The position numbers were made by a program, and so were the translations under genes. The notes under the pieces were generated by a model. It ran no database searches, was not told the DNA's origin, and saw only the letters and a list, made by a program, of their open reading frames with translations. Positions 4,483 to 11,904 of a stretch of 12,025 nt of DNA are shown piece by piece. Position 1 is the first letter of the stretch. Every line of letters begins with the position of its first letter. The DNA comes from Clostridiales bacterium UBA4706 (GTDB lineage Bacteria; Bacillota; Clostridia; Oscillospirales; Oscillospiraceae): the NCBI GenBank assembly GCA_002404605.1, contig DHKA01000099.1:1-12025 (forward strand), in the 5' to 3' direction.

Positions 4483-5853
4483 ATGGCAGAGACTACCGTC
4501 ACTCTCGAAAGCACGCTCTCCGCGCTTATCGAGGGGAAGAAATACGCCACGCTCCGGGACATTCTCGTAACGATGAACCCGGCGGACGTGGCGGCGGTTT
4601 TTGAAGAAACGGACGAGCTTGCCCTGCCGCTCCTTTTTCGGCTGCTGCCGAAGGAGCTGGCGGCGGAAACGTTCGTCGAAATGCAGCCCGAGCAGCAGGA
4701 GCTGCTCATCCGCGGCTTTTCGGACACCGAGCTGAAGGAAGTCGTGGACGAGCTGTACGTGGACGACGCGGTCGATCTCGTCGAGGAGATGCCCGCGAAC
4801 GTCGTAAAACGCATTCTCCGGCAGGCCGACCCCGACATGCGCCGGATGATCAACGAGATCCTGCGCTATCCCGAGGACAGCGCCGGCAGCATTATGACGA
4901 CGGAGTTCGTCTCCCTCCGCCCGCAGATGACCGTGGAGGAGGCGACCAAGCGCATCAAGCGCACCGGCGTCGATAAGGAAACGATCAACACCTGCTATGT
5001 GACCGACAAAGGAAAGCTCATCGGCGCGCTCTCGCTGCGCACGCTCATCCTCTCGGACGACGACGACGTGATCGAGGACATCATGGAGCCGAACGTCATT
5101 TCCGTCACGACCTCCGAGGACCAGGAGACCGTCGCGCAGATGTTCTCCAAGTACAACTTCAACGCTCTCCCGGTCGTGGACACCGAAAACCGGCTCGTCG
5201 GTATCGTCACTGTAGACGACGCCATCGACGTTATGGAAGAAGAGGCCACCGAGGACATCGAAAAGATGGCAGGTATGGCTCCTTCGGAGCGGCCGTATCT
5301 CTATACGAGCGTGATCGAAACATGGAAGGCGCGTATCCCGTGGCTTCTCATCCTCATGCTCTCGGCCACGTTCACGGGCCTCATCATCAACCATTTCCAA
5401 AACCAGCTCGCGGCGTGCCTTGTGCTCTCGTCGTTCATCCCGATGCTCTCCGGCACGGGCGGCAACAGCGGCACGCAGGCTTCCGTCGCCGTCATCCGCG
5501 GTCTCGCGCTCGACGAGATCGAGTTTTCCGATCTCTGGGCCGTTGTCTGGAAAGAAATGCGCGTGAGCGTCCTCTGCGGCGTGTGTCTCGCGGGCGCGAA
5601 CTTCGTCAAAATGATGCTCGTGGACAATCTGCTGCTCCACAACGGCGTCACCGCGCTCGTCGCGGCGGTCGTGTGTCTGACGCTCGTGTGCGTCGTGTTC
5701 ATCGCAAAGCTCGTCGGCTGCTCGCTGCCGATCCTCGCGGAAAAGCTGGGGTTTGACCCCGCGGTCATGGCGAGCCCGTTCATCACGACGATCGTGGACG
5801 TTCTGTCCCTGCTGATCTATTTTTCCATTGCCTCCGCCCTGCTGGGGCTTTAA
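4483..5853 (+). CDS. mgtE: Magnesium transporter MgtE
   Basis: MgtE is a homodimeric Mg2+-selective channel of the cytoplasmic membrane, gated by cytosolic Mg2+ binding to its N and CBS domains. The protein has 456 residues (Thermus MgtE has 450). The order is an N-terminal superhelical domain (about 1-130, rich in acidic residues), a linker with EDSAGSIMT (131-139), paired CBS domains (about 139-255, ending NALPVVDTENRLVGIVTVDDA), a plug-like helix with EEEATEDIEKM, then five membrane helices (about 283-456). Pore signatures are PMLSGTGGNSGTQAS (320-334) and ITTIVDVLSLLIYF (434-447), with Asp439 equivalent to the Mg2+-binding pore aspartate. All are intact. The start at 4483 has AGGAGG at 4468-4473. 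It is first in a three-gene unit with mrp 34 bp downstream. Regulation is probably through the leader described at 4370-4479. Confidence 0.96.
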   Translation: MAETTVTLESTLSALIEGKKYATLRDILVTMNPADVAAVFEETDELALPLLFRLLPKELAAETFVEMQPEQQELLIRGFSDTELKEVVDELYVDDAVDLVEEMPANVVKRILRQADPDMRRMINEILRYPEDSAGSIMTTEFVSLRPQMTVEEATKRIKRTGVDKETINTCYVTDKGKLIGALSLRTLILSDDDDVIEDIMEPNVISVTTSEDQETVAQMFSKYNFNALPVVDTENRLVGIVTVDDAIDVMEEEATEDIEKMAGMAPSERPYLYTSVIETWKARIPWLLILMLSATFTGLIINHFQNQLAACLVLSSFIPMLSGTGGNSGTQASVAVIRGLALDEIEFSDLWAVVWKEMRVSVLCGVCLAGANFVKMMLVDNLLLHNGVTALVAAVVCLTLVCVVFIAKLVGCSLPILAEKLGFDPAVMASPFITTIVDVLSLLIYFSIASALLGL

Positions 5854-5887
5854 ATCACACATTATCATTTCCAAGGAGATTTACCCT

Positions 5888-6712
5888 ATGAGTGAATGCA
5901 CGCACGATTGTTCGACCTGCGGCTCGTCCTGCGGCGAGCGCACCGAACCGCAGAGCCTTCTTCAGCCGCTGAACAGCGCCTCCCGCGTCGGCAAGGTCAT
6001 CGCCGTGGTGAGCGGCAAGGGCGGCGTCGGCAAGTCGATGGTCACGTCGATGCTCGCGGTGCTCATGCAGCGCCGCGGCTACAAGACCGCCATTCTCGAC
6101 GCCGACATCACCGGCCCTTCCATCCCGAAGGCGTTCAACATCCACGGCAACTGCTTCCAGAGTGAAAACGGCATCGAGCCGCTCGAATCCCACACCGGCA
6201 TCAAGGTGATGAGCATCAATCTCCTGCTCGAAAAAGAGACGGAGCCGGTGCTCTGGCGCGGCCCGGTGATCGCGGGCGTCGTCAACCAGTTCTGGACGGA
6301 TGTGCACTGGGGCGATGTGGACTATATGTTCGTCGATATGCCTCCCGGAACGGGCGACGTGCCGCTGACAGTGTTCCAGTCGCTGCCGGTAGACGGCGTG
6401 ATCGTCGTGGCGAGCCCGCAGGAGCTCGTCGGCATGATCGTGGAAAAGGCGGTCAACATGGCCGCGATGATGAAGAAAAACGTCGTCGGTCTCGTGGAAA
6501 ACATGTCTTACTACGTCTGCCCGGACTGCGGCGCGAAGCATGAGATCTTCGGCGCGAGCCGTGCCGACGGTCTCGCGGCGCTGCACGGCATCCCCAACGT
6601 CGCCAAGCTCCCGATCGATCCGCGTCTCGCCGCCTGCTCCGACGGCGGTCTCATGGAGGTCTTCTCCGGCGACTGGCTCGACGGCATGGCCGACGCCGTG
6701 GAAAAGCTCTGA
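5888..6712 (+). CDS. mrp: Mrp/NBP35-type iron-sulfur cluster carrier ATPase
   Basis: This is a cytoplasmic P-loop ATPase of the ApbC/Nbp35 class that binds and transfers [4Fe-4S] clusters to apoproteins. The protein has 274 residues. The N-terminus MSECTHDCSTCGSSCG has four cysteines (4, 8, 11, 15), possibly a second cluster site as in Nbp35-like proteins. Next come the deviant Walker A GKGGVGKS (43-50), DADITGPSIPK (71-81), the switch/Walker B region FVDMPPGTGD (148-157), and CPDC (211-214), the pair that bridges a cluster between two subunits. The start at 5888 follows AAGGAG (5873-5878). The open frame extends 20 codons upstream into mgtE, but that part lacks a ribosome site. It lies between mgtE and a GNAT gene in one transcription unit, and no functional link to Mg2+ is obvious. 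Confidence 0.94.
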   Translation: MSECTHDCSTCGSSCGERTEPQSLLQPLNSASRVGKVIAVVSGKGGVGKSMVTSMLAVLMQRRGYKTAILDADITGPSIPKAFNIHGNCFQSENGIEPLESHTGIKVMSINLLLEKETEPVLWRGPVIAGVVNQFWTDVHWGDVDYMFVDMPPGTGDVPLTVFQSLPVDGVIVVASPQELVGMIVEKAVNMAAMMKKNVVGLVENMSYYVCPDCGAKHEIFGASRADGLAALHGIPNVAKLPIDPRLAACSDGGLMEVFSGDWLDGMADAVEKL

Positions 6713-6721
6713 TCCGCTCAC

Positions 6722-7198
6722 ATGGAGATACGCCGGTTCGTTCCCGGGGATGCGCAGGAGCTCAGCCGTCTCGCGGCGCGGACGCTGCTGGAATATAACA
6801 GCCGGCACACCGCCCCGGAGGAGGAGTCCTGGATCCCTCTGCTCGTGGAGAAATACCGCCCCGAGGCGATCCTCGGCTTTTCCGAGACCGGGCATACGTA
6901 TGTCCTCTGCGACGGGGATACGCTCCTCAGCATGGGCGGCGTCCGCAAGACCGGAGAGGACGAGTGTCTGATCTACGGTCTGTTCCTCGCGCCGGAGGCC
7001 ATCGGGAAAGGATACGGCGCAATGCTCTTTCACGCGCTGGAGACTGACGAGCTTTACACGCAGTGCAGCCGCGCCTGGCTCATCCCCACCACGGCGGCGC
7101 TCGGCTTTTATGAAAAGATGGGCTACACCCATATGGACGGCTACCGCGTCCGCCGGAAGGACGACGGGCTCTTCTATATGGAAAAGCATCTGAAATAA
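6722..7198 (+). CDS. GNAT family N-acetyltransferase
   Basis: This 158-residue single GNAT domain would transfer acetyl from acetyl-CoA to an unknown amine. Motif A is LFLAPEAIGKGYGAMLF (87-103), where the CoA-pyrophosphate loop IGKGYG has Ile94 in place of the usual Arg/Gln. Motif B is TAALGFYEKMGY (124-135), with the family-typical FYEKMGY. The N-terminus MEIRRFVPGDAQELSRL is the normal beta1-alpha1 segment. It starts 9 bp after the mrp stop without a clear ribosome site of its own, so translation is probably coupled to mrp. It is the last gene before a strong terminator. The substrate cannot be inferred. Confidence 0.88.
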   Translation: MEIRRFVPGDAQELSRLAARTLLEYNSRHTAPEEESWIPLLVEKYRPEAILGFSETGHTYVLCDGDTLLSMGGVRKTGEDECLIYGLFLAPEAIGKGYGAMLFHALETDELYTQCSRAWLIPTTAALGFYEKMGYTHMDGYRVRRKDDGLFYMEKHLK

Positions 7199-7204
7199 GC
7201 ATTT

Positions 7205-7244
7205 CTCCCCCGCACGATCGTTCCTGCGGGGGAGATTTTGTTTT
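7205..7244 (+). terminator. Strong Rho-independent terminator of mgtE-mrp-GNAT
   Basis: CTCCCCCGCA (7205-7214) and TGCGGGGGAG (7225-7234) form a perfect 10-bp stem with a 10-nt loop, followed by ATTTTGTTTT. It starts 6 bp after the GNAT stop. Confidence 0.92.
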
Positions 7245-7257
7245 CCCCGTCAAGGTC

Positions 7258-7286
7258 TTTTCAACGGCGGAAAAATGCGGTATACT
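7258..7286 (+). promoter_or_regulatory. Probable promoter of the U32-like/Ldh_2 unit
   Basis: TATACT (7281-7286) is a good -10 box. TTTTCA (7258-7263), 17 nt upstream, matches the -35 consensus at four of six positions. The preceding gene is cut off by a terminator, so a promoter is needed here. Confidence 0.6.
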
Positions 7287-7322
7287 TTTTCTGTACCTCT
7301 TAGAACAAGGAGCGATGCCGTT

Positions 7323-8249
7323 ATGATGGATGAATCGAGAGCGTTTCTGCGCACCCTGGGTCTGCCGGGGGGCGATCTGCGCTCTCTCCCGGCCTCGGAA
7401 GCTGCCTTCCCCGGCGGGGCGCAGTTCGGCGTGGAGATCCCCACGGTGAACACCGTTGCCGCGGCAAAGGCGCTGCTGCGCGAGACGCAGCGTCTCGGCG
7501 TCACGGTCAACCGCATCGACGAAACGCTCGGGGCGTTCCGCCACACGCGCGCAGAGCTTCTGGAATATGCCGCGCTCTGCCGCGGCAGCGGCGTCGCGCT
7601 CACGGTGTCGATCGGCCCGCGGGCCGCGTATGACACCTCCGCCACGCGCCTTTCGCGGCAGGGCGCCGTCATCGGCTACCGGCTGCGCGGCGAGGAACAG
7701 CTCGTCCGCGCTCTCGAGGACGCGAAGCGCGTGTGCGATCTCGGTATCCGGGGGCTGCTCGTATACGACGAGGGGCTGCTCTGGGTGCTCAACGAAGCGC
7801 GGAAAACCGGCGAGCTGCCCGCGGACACGGTGCTCAAAGCGAGCGCCCACTGCGGCCACGGCAACGGCGCATCGTTCCGGCTGCTCGAGCAGTGCGGCGC
7901 GGACAGCATCAACCCCGTGCGCGATCTTTCGCTCGACATGCTCTGCGCGCTGCGCGCGAGCATTTCCGTCCCGCTCGATGTCCACACCGACTGTCCGGAG
8001 GGCTCCGGCGGGTTCATCCGCACCTACGAAGCGCCCGAGATCGTGCGCTGCTGCGCGCCGGTGTATCTCAAGATCGGCAACAGCGCTCTCGCCTCCCACG
8101 GCTCGCTGCCGACGGAGGCGGACGCCGCGCGCATGGCGCAGCAGGCCGCTATCGTGATGGAAATGCTGGAGCGGTATCTCCCCGAAGCGCGCCAGCTCGC
8201 CCGCGGCGAAGGGCGCGGGCTCGTCGCCGAAGCGGAGGTCCGCGTATGA
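7323..8249 (+). CDS. U32-peptidase-like TIM-barrel protein of unknown activity
   Basis: The protein has 308 residues and no signal peptide or membrane helix. Alternating strand-helix units suggest a TIM barrel. Family-like segments are FGVEIPTVNT (35-44), LTVSIGPRAAYD (93-104), GYRLRGEEQLVRALEDAKR (118-136), GLLVYDEGLLWVLNE (144-158), CGHGN (177-181), GADSINPVRDL (192-202), PLDVHTDCP (217-225), GGFIRTYEAPEIVR (229-242) and VYLKIGNS (247-254). Proteins with this pattern are, as I recall, annotated as U32 family peptidases, but I see no evidence of peptidase activity. Conserved D, H, C and R positions would equally fit a barrel enzyme acting on a small molecule. I chose the ATG at 7323, with AAGGAG (7307-7312) 10 nt upstream; the next codon is also ATG. 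Its stop overlaps the start of the Ldh_2 gene (ATGA), so the two products are made together and probably share a pathway. Confidence 0.6.
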   Translation: MMDESRAFLRTLGLPGGDLRSLPASEAAFPGGAQFGVEIPTVNTVAAAKALLRETQRLGVTVNRIDETLGAFRHTRAELLEYAALCRGSGVALTVSIGPRAAYDTSATRLSRQGAVIGYRLRGEEQLVRALEDAKRVCDLGIRGLLVYDEGLLWVLNEARKTGELPADTVLKASAHCGHGNGASFRLLEQCGADSINPVRDLSLDMLCALRASISVPLDVHTDCPEGSGGFIRTYEAPEIVRCCAPVYLKIGNSALASHGSLPTEADAARMAQQAAIVMEMLERYLPEARQLARGEGRGLVAEAEVRV

Positions 8250-9295
8250 CCGAGCGCATCGACGCCGCCGCGCTGCACGATTTTTCCGTTTCGCTCTGCC
8301 GCGCGGCGGGGCTTTCGGCGGATGACGCCGCGCTTTTATCCGACAGCATCCTTTTTGCCGAGTGCCGGGGCGTTACGTCGCACGGGCTGCTGCGTCTGCC
8401 GCAGTACGTCGCCCGGCTCCGCTCGGGCGCGACGGCGAGCAACGTTCCGATGCCGTTCACGATGGAATCCGGCGGTACGGCGCGGCTCGACGCGCAGAAC
8501 GGTCTCGGCCAGCTCGCCGGGCGGAAAGCCTCCGACAAGGCGGAGGAGCTCGCCGCAAAATACGGCGTTTCGTTCGTCGCGGTGGCAAATTCCAACCATT
8601 TCGGCACGGGCGCATGGTATGCCATCCCCGCGGCGCGGCGCGGCTTTTTCGCTTTCAACATTTCCTCGGCAGCCAGCGCCATGGCGCCGCACGGCGCGGC
8701 ACAGCCGCTTCTCGGCACCGACCCGCTCGGGCTGGCGCTGCCGCGCGGCGAGGGGAAGGCTCCGCTCGCGCTCGACATGGCGCTTTCCACCGTTGCGCGC
8801 GGCAAGATCCGCTATGCTGCGCTGAGCGGCACGCCCATCCCCGAGACCTGGGGGCTGGACGCGCACGGCGCGCCCACGACCGACGCCGCCGCCGTGCTTG
8901 ACGGCGGCACGCTCCTCCCCGCCGGAGGCGCGAAGGGGTCGGGGCTTGCGATCTTCATTGAGCTCCTCTGCGCCGTGCTCACGGGCAGCGGCGCTCTCGG
9001 CGGCACGGGACTGCTCTCCGATCTTTCGCACCCGGCGGGAACGGGGCATGTTTTCGGCTGCGTGGATATAAAGCGCTTCCTGCCGCTCGAAACGTTTGAG
9101 GCTCTGTGCGAGAAAAGCCTTTCGCGCGTCACCTCTCTCACCCCGGCGCAGCCGGGCGGCGAGATCCTGCTCCCCGGCGAGCCGGAGGAGCGCCGCGCCG
9201 CCGAAAGCGCTGCTAACGGCGTGCCGGTAACTCCGGCGCTGCGCGATGCGCTCAACGCGCTCGCCGAAGAGCTCGGCTGCGCGGCAAGAATTTAA
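8246..9295 (+). CDS. Malate/L-lactate dehydrogenase family (Ldh_2) NAD(P)-dependent oxidoreductase
   Basis: The 349-residue protein belongs to the MDH/LDH-2 family, which is unrelated to classical Rossmann MDH/LDH and reduces 2-oxo acids (lactate, malate, sulfolactate, ureidoglycolate, diketogulonate or cyclic imines, depending on the member). Visible motifs are CRGVTSHGLLRLPQY (40-54) with the catalytic-region His46, ANSNHFGTGAWYA (114-126) with His118, LLGTDPLGLALP (155-166, often GTNP), LALDMALSTVARGKI (174-188) and PAGGAKGSGLAI (225-236, usually GGxKGYGL). The length is normal and the motifs are intact. The start is fixed by GGAGG (8234-8238) at 7-nt spacing, and it overlaps the previous stop by four bases. 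The substrate cannot be assigned from sequence. Confidence 0.9.
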   Translation: MTERIDAAALHDFSVSLCRAAGLSADDAALLSDSILFAECRGVTSHGLLRLPQYVARLRSGATASNVPMPFTMESGGTARLDAQNGLGQLAGRKASDKAEELAAKYGVSFVAVANSNHFGTGAWYAIPAARRGFFAFNISSAASAMAPHGAAQPLLGTDPLGLALPRGEGKAPLALDMALSTVARGKIRYAALSGTPIPETWGLDAHGAPTTDAAAVLDGGTLLPAGGAKGSGLAIFIELLCAVLTGSGALGGTGLLSDLSHPAGTGHVFGCVDIKRFLPLETFEALCEKSLSRVTSLTPAQPGGEILLPGEPEERRAAESAANGVPVTPALRDALNALAEELGCAARI

Positions 9296-9337
9296 AAAAT
9301 TTCCTTTATACATTTTGGAAGGAGGACGTATCCCCCC

Positions 9338-11821
9338 ATGAAACTACGCATTGACACCTCCCGCTCCTATGCTCTCGCGCTCGAAGGCGGCGGGGCGAAG
9401 GGCGCGTACCAGATCGGCGCATGGAAGGCGCTGCGCGAGGCGGGCGTGAACATCGGCGCCGTCGCGGGTACCTCCGTCGGCGCGCTCAACGGCTCGCTCA
9501 TCGTGATGGGCGATCTGGAAAAGGCGGAAAACATCTGGGAAAACATCCGCTATTCACAGGTCATGGACGTGGACGACGAGACGATGTCGCGCCTTTTGAA
9601 GGGCGGCGTGAAGCTCGACGAGCTCGACGGCGTGGCGCAGCAGATGCTCGAGGTCGTGAAAAACCGCGGCTTTGACGTTACGCCGCTGCGCGAGTGGATA
9701 TCGCAGGTCGTGGACGAGAAAACGGTGCGCGAATCTCCCGTGGAGCTTTTCATCGACACATTCTCCCTTTCGGACGGGAAGCTGCTCGAGCTGCGCGCGA
9801 AGGATCTGCCGGAGGGCACGCTCTGCGACATGCTGCTCGCAAGCGCCTATCTCCCGGTGTTCCGCAGCGAAAAGCTCGGCGGCAAGCGCTACGCCGATGG
9901 CGGTCTGCGCGACGTGCTGCCGCTGCATGTGCTCATTGAGCACGGCTACAAGGACATTCTCGCGCTGCGGCTCTTCGGCATCGGCGTGGAGCGCTCGGTG
10001 AAGATCCCGGAGGATACGCGCGTCTATACCGTCGAGCCGACCGCCGATCTCGGCAGCACGCTTGAATTTGAACCGGCGCAGAGCCGGGAAAACCTGCGCG
10101 CCGGATATTACGACACGCAGCGCTTCCTCTACGGGCTGCGCGGCACGAAATACTATGTGGACTGCGATTGGGACGAGACGAAGGCTCTCTCCCTCCTTTC
10201 GGACGCCGCCTCCGCCGGGGAGAGCGTCAGTCTCCGCACGCTCTGTGAAAAGCAGCTCCCTGCGCTCGCCAAGCGGCTCGACGCGGAAAAGGGCGACTAC
10301 ATCGATCTCGCCGTGGCGCTCGTCGAGGCTGCGGCGGAGCACAAGGGCGTCGATCCCTGGCAGATCGTCACGGCGGACGCGCTGCTCGATCTTGCCGGCG
10401 GCGGAGCCGCGCTCGCCGCGGCGTTTGCCGAACCGTCCGCGCGCAAGCTCGCCCGGCAGGGCGGAACGGCGCGTCCCGCTCCGGCGCTGCTTGCCCGTAA
10501 ACGCCCCGCGCAGGGCCGCCGCCGTCCGGACGGCGGCGAGGGGCTGAACGTCTGTCTGATGAACGACTCGTTCCCGCCGGTCGTGGACGGCGTGGCGAAC
10601 GCCGTGGTGAACTACGCGAAGATCCTCACCGAGACCGAGGGGTTCTGCGCCGTGGCAACACCGGAGTATCCGGGCGTCGTGGACGATTACCCATTCCCCG
10701 TCGTGCGTTATCCGAGCATCGACACGACGAAGATGACCGGCTACCGCGCCGGAAACCCGTTCGCCCCCGCTGCCGTGGCGGAGCTCGCGGCGATGGACTT
10801 TGACATCATCCACACGCATTGCCCGATCGTCTCCACGATGCTCGCGCGCAGTCTGCGCGAGGCGATCGAAAAGCCGGTCGTGTTCACCTATCACACGAAA
10901 TTCGATATCGACATCGCCAAGGCCGTCCGCAGCAAAACGCTGCAGGAGGCGGCGGTAAAGCTGCTTGTGAGCAACATTTCCGCGTGCGACGAGGTCTGGG
11001 TCGTGAGCCGCGGCGCGGGCGAAAATCTCCGCTCTCTCGGCTACGCGGGCGACTATATCGTCATGCCGAACGGCGTCGATCTCCCGCGCGGCAAGGCGTC
11101 CCCGGACGCTGTGGACGCGCTGAGCAAAAAATGGGCGCTGCCCGCCGACAAGCCGGTATACCTGTTCATCGGGCGCATCATGTGGTATAAGGGTCTTCGC
11201 ATCATTCTCGACGGGCTCAAAAAGGTGCGCGACGCCGGCGGTGATTTCTGCATGGTATTCGTCGGCGACGGGCAGGACCGCTCCGCCGTGGAGGAATACG
11301 CCGCGCAGCTCGGCCTTACCGACCTCTGCCGCTTCACCGGCACCGAGCGCGACCGCGACACGATCCGCGCATGGTACACCCGCGCCGATCTCCTGCTCTT
11401 CCCCTCGACGTTCGACACGAACGGTCTCGTCGTGCGCGAGGCGGCGGCGTGCTCGCTCGGCAGCGTGCTCATTGAAGGCAGCTGCGCCGCCGAGGGCATC
11501 ACCGACGGCGACACCGGCATCCTCATCCCCGAAAACGGCGACGGCCTTGCCGCGGCGCTGCTGCGCGAGGGCGCAAACCGCGAATATTTTGCCCGCATCG
11601 GCGAGACGGCCTCGGAGAAGATCTATCTCTCGTGGGAGGACAGCGTGAAGAACGCCCGCGCGCAGTACCGCAGCGTGATCGAGCGCTGGAACAGCGGCGA
11701 GCTGCCGCGCCGCCGCGTTCTTCCGGGCGCGCCGGAGTGGACCGGCGACGTCGCCGAGTTCATCAACCGCGCCCGCACCGGCTGGGACAAGGCAAGAGAC
11801 GCTCTGGACAGGTATCTGTAA
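9338..11821 (+). CDS. Fusion of patatin-like phospholipase and GT4 glycosyltransferase
   Basis: One uninterrupted 827-residue frame holds two enzymes. Residues 1 to about 280 are a patatin-like Ser/Asp acyl hydrolase: oxyanion loop EGGGAKGAYQIG (16-27), nucleophile elbow GTSVG (44-48, Ser46) and catalytic Asp187 in DGG. A helical region follows (about 280-370), then a Pro/Ala/Arg-rich linker (about 370-402). Residues 403-785 are a GT-B glycosyltransferase of family GT4: NVCLMNDSFPPVVDGVANAV (404-423), HTH (492-494), FTYHTKFD (516-523), MPNGVD (576-581), FIGRIMWYKG (610-619) and a DTNGLVVRE donor site (693-701), an E-x7-E motif with Asp first. A basic C-terminal tail follows. No signal peptide or membrane helix is visible, so it is probably a membrane-associated cytosolic enzyme. 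The GT4 type resembles diacylglycerol glycosyltransferases, so lipid substrates for both halves are plausible but inferred. The ribosome site is GGAAGGAGG (9317-9325). It starts 42 bp after the Ldh_2 gene with no clear promoter of its own. Confidence 0.9.
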   Translation: MKLRIDTSRSYALALEGGGAKGAYQIGAWKALREAGVNIGAVAGTSVGALNGSLIVMGDLEKAENIWENIRYSQVMDVDDETMSRLLKGGVKLDELDGVAQQMLEVVKNRGFDVTPLREWISQVVDEKTVRESPVELFIDTFSLSDGKLLELRAKDLPEGTLCDMLLASAYLPVFRSEKLGGKRYADGGLRDVLPLHVLIEHGYKDILALRLFGIGVERSVKIPEDTRVYTVEPTADLGSTLEFEPAQSRENLRAGYYDTQRFLYGLRGTKYYVDCDWDETKALSLLSDAASAGESVSLRTLCEKQLPALAKRLDAEKGDYIDLAVALVEAAAEHKGVDPWQIVTADALLDLAGGGAALAAAFAEPSARKLARQGGTARPAPALLARKRPAQGRRRPDGGEGLNVCLMNDSFPPVVDGVANAVVNYAKILTETEGFCAVATPEYPGVVDDYPFPVVRYPSIDTTKMTGYRAGNPFAPAAVAELAAMDFDIIHTHCPIVSTMLARSLREAIEKPVVFTYHTKFDIDIAKAVRSKTLQEAAVKLLVSNISACDEVWVVSRGAGENLRSLGYAGDYIVMPNGVDLPRGKASPDAVDALSKKWALPADKPVYLFIGRIMWYKGLRIILDGLKKVRDAGGDFCMVFVGDGQDRSAVEEYAAQLGLTDLCRFTGTERDRDTIRAWYTRADLLLFPSTFDTNGLVVREAAACSLGSVLIEGSCAAEGITDGDTGILIPENGDGLAAALLREGANREYFARIGETASEKIYLSWEDSVKNARAQYRSVIERWNSGELPRRRVLPGAPEWTGDVAEFINRARTGWDKARDALDRYL

Positions 11822-11855
11822 AAACGAAGAGATCGTTCTTCTTTGCACAAAAAGC

Positions 11856-11891
11856 ATCTGCCCTGCGGTTTTCGCAGGGCAGATACTTTTT
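11856..11891. terminator. Bidirectional Rho-independent terminator
   Basis: ATCTGCCCTGCG (11856-11867) and CGCAGGGCAGAT (11873-11884) form a perfect 12-bp stem with a GTTTT loop. On the plus strand ACTTTTTGTTCTT follows. On the minus strand GCTTTTTGTG follows. It separates the converging fusion gene and the minus-strand gene at the right edge and can serve both. Confidence 0.9.
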
Positions 11892-11904
11892 GTTCTTATG
11901 TATT

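Noticed and set aside
4290..4483. M-box (ykoK) magnesium riboswitch
   Set aside because: Position and target are right, but I could not align the conserved M-box segments. I left it as an unclassified structured leader pending a covariance-model search.
4465..5874. 469-residue minus-strand ORF
   Set aside because: Antisense to mgtE; the His/Arg/Asp-rich composition is the complement of acidic and hydrophobic MgtE codons.
5855..7189. 444-residue minus-strand ORF
   Set aside because: Antisense to mrp and the GNAT gene, both of which carry intact family motifs; no ribosome site or family motif on the minus strand.
9307..9312. TATACA as a -10 box for the fusion gene
   Set aside because: No -35 match at 16-18 nt upstream, and transcription would begin inside the ribosome site.
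10559..10561. Internal ATG that might start a separate glycosyltransferase
   Set aside because: It would cut off the first strand of the GT domain (NVCL), its only upstream purine run is about 15 nt away, and the frame is open from 9338, so a single fusion protein fits better.
9554..11857. 767-residue minus-strand ORF
   Set aside because: Antisense to the patatin-GT4 gene and extends into the terminator; no recognisable motif. A long antisense frame is expected from the strong third-position GC bias.
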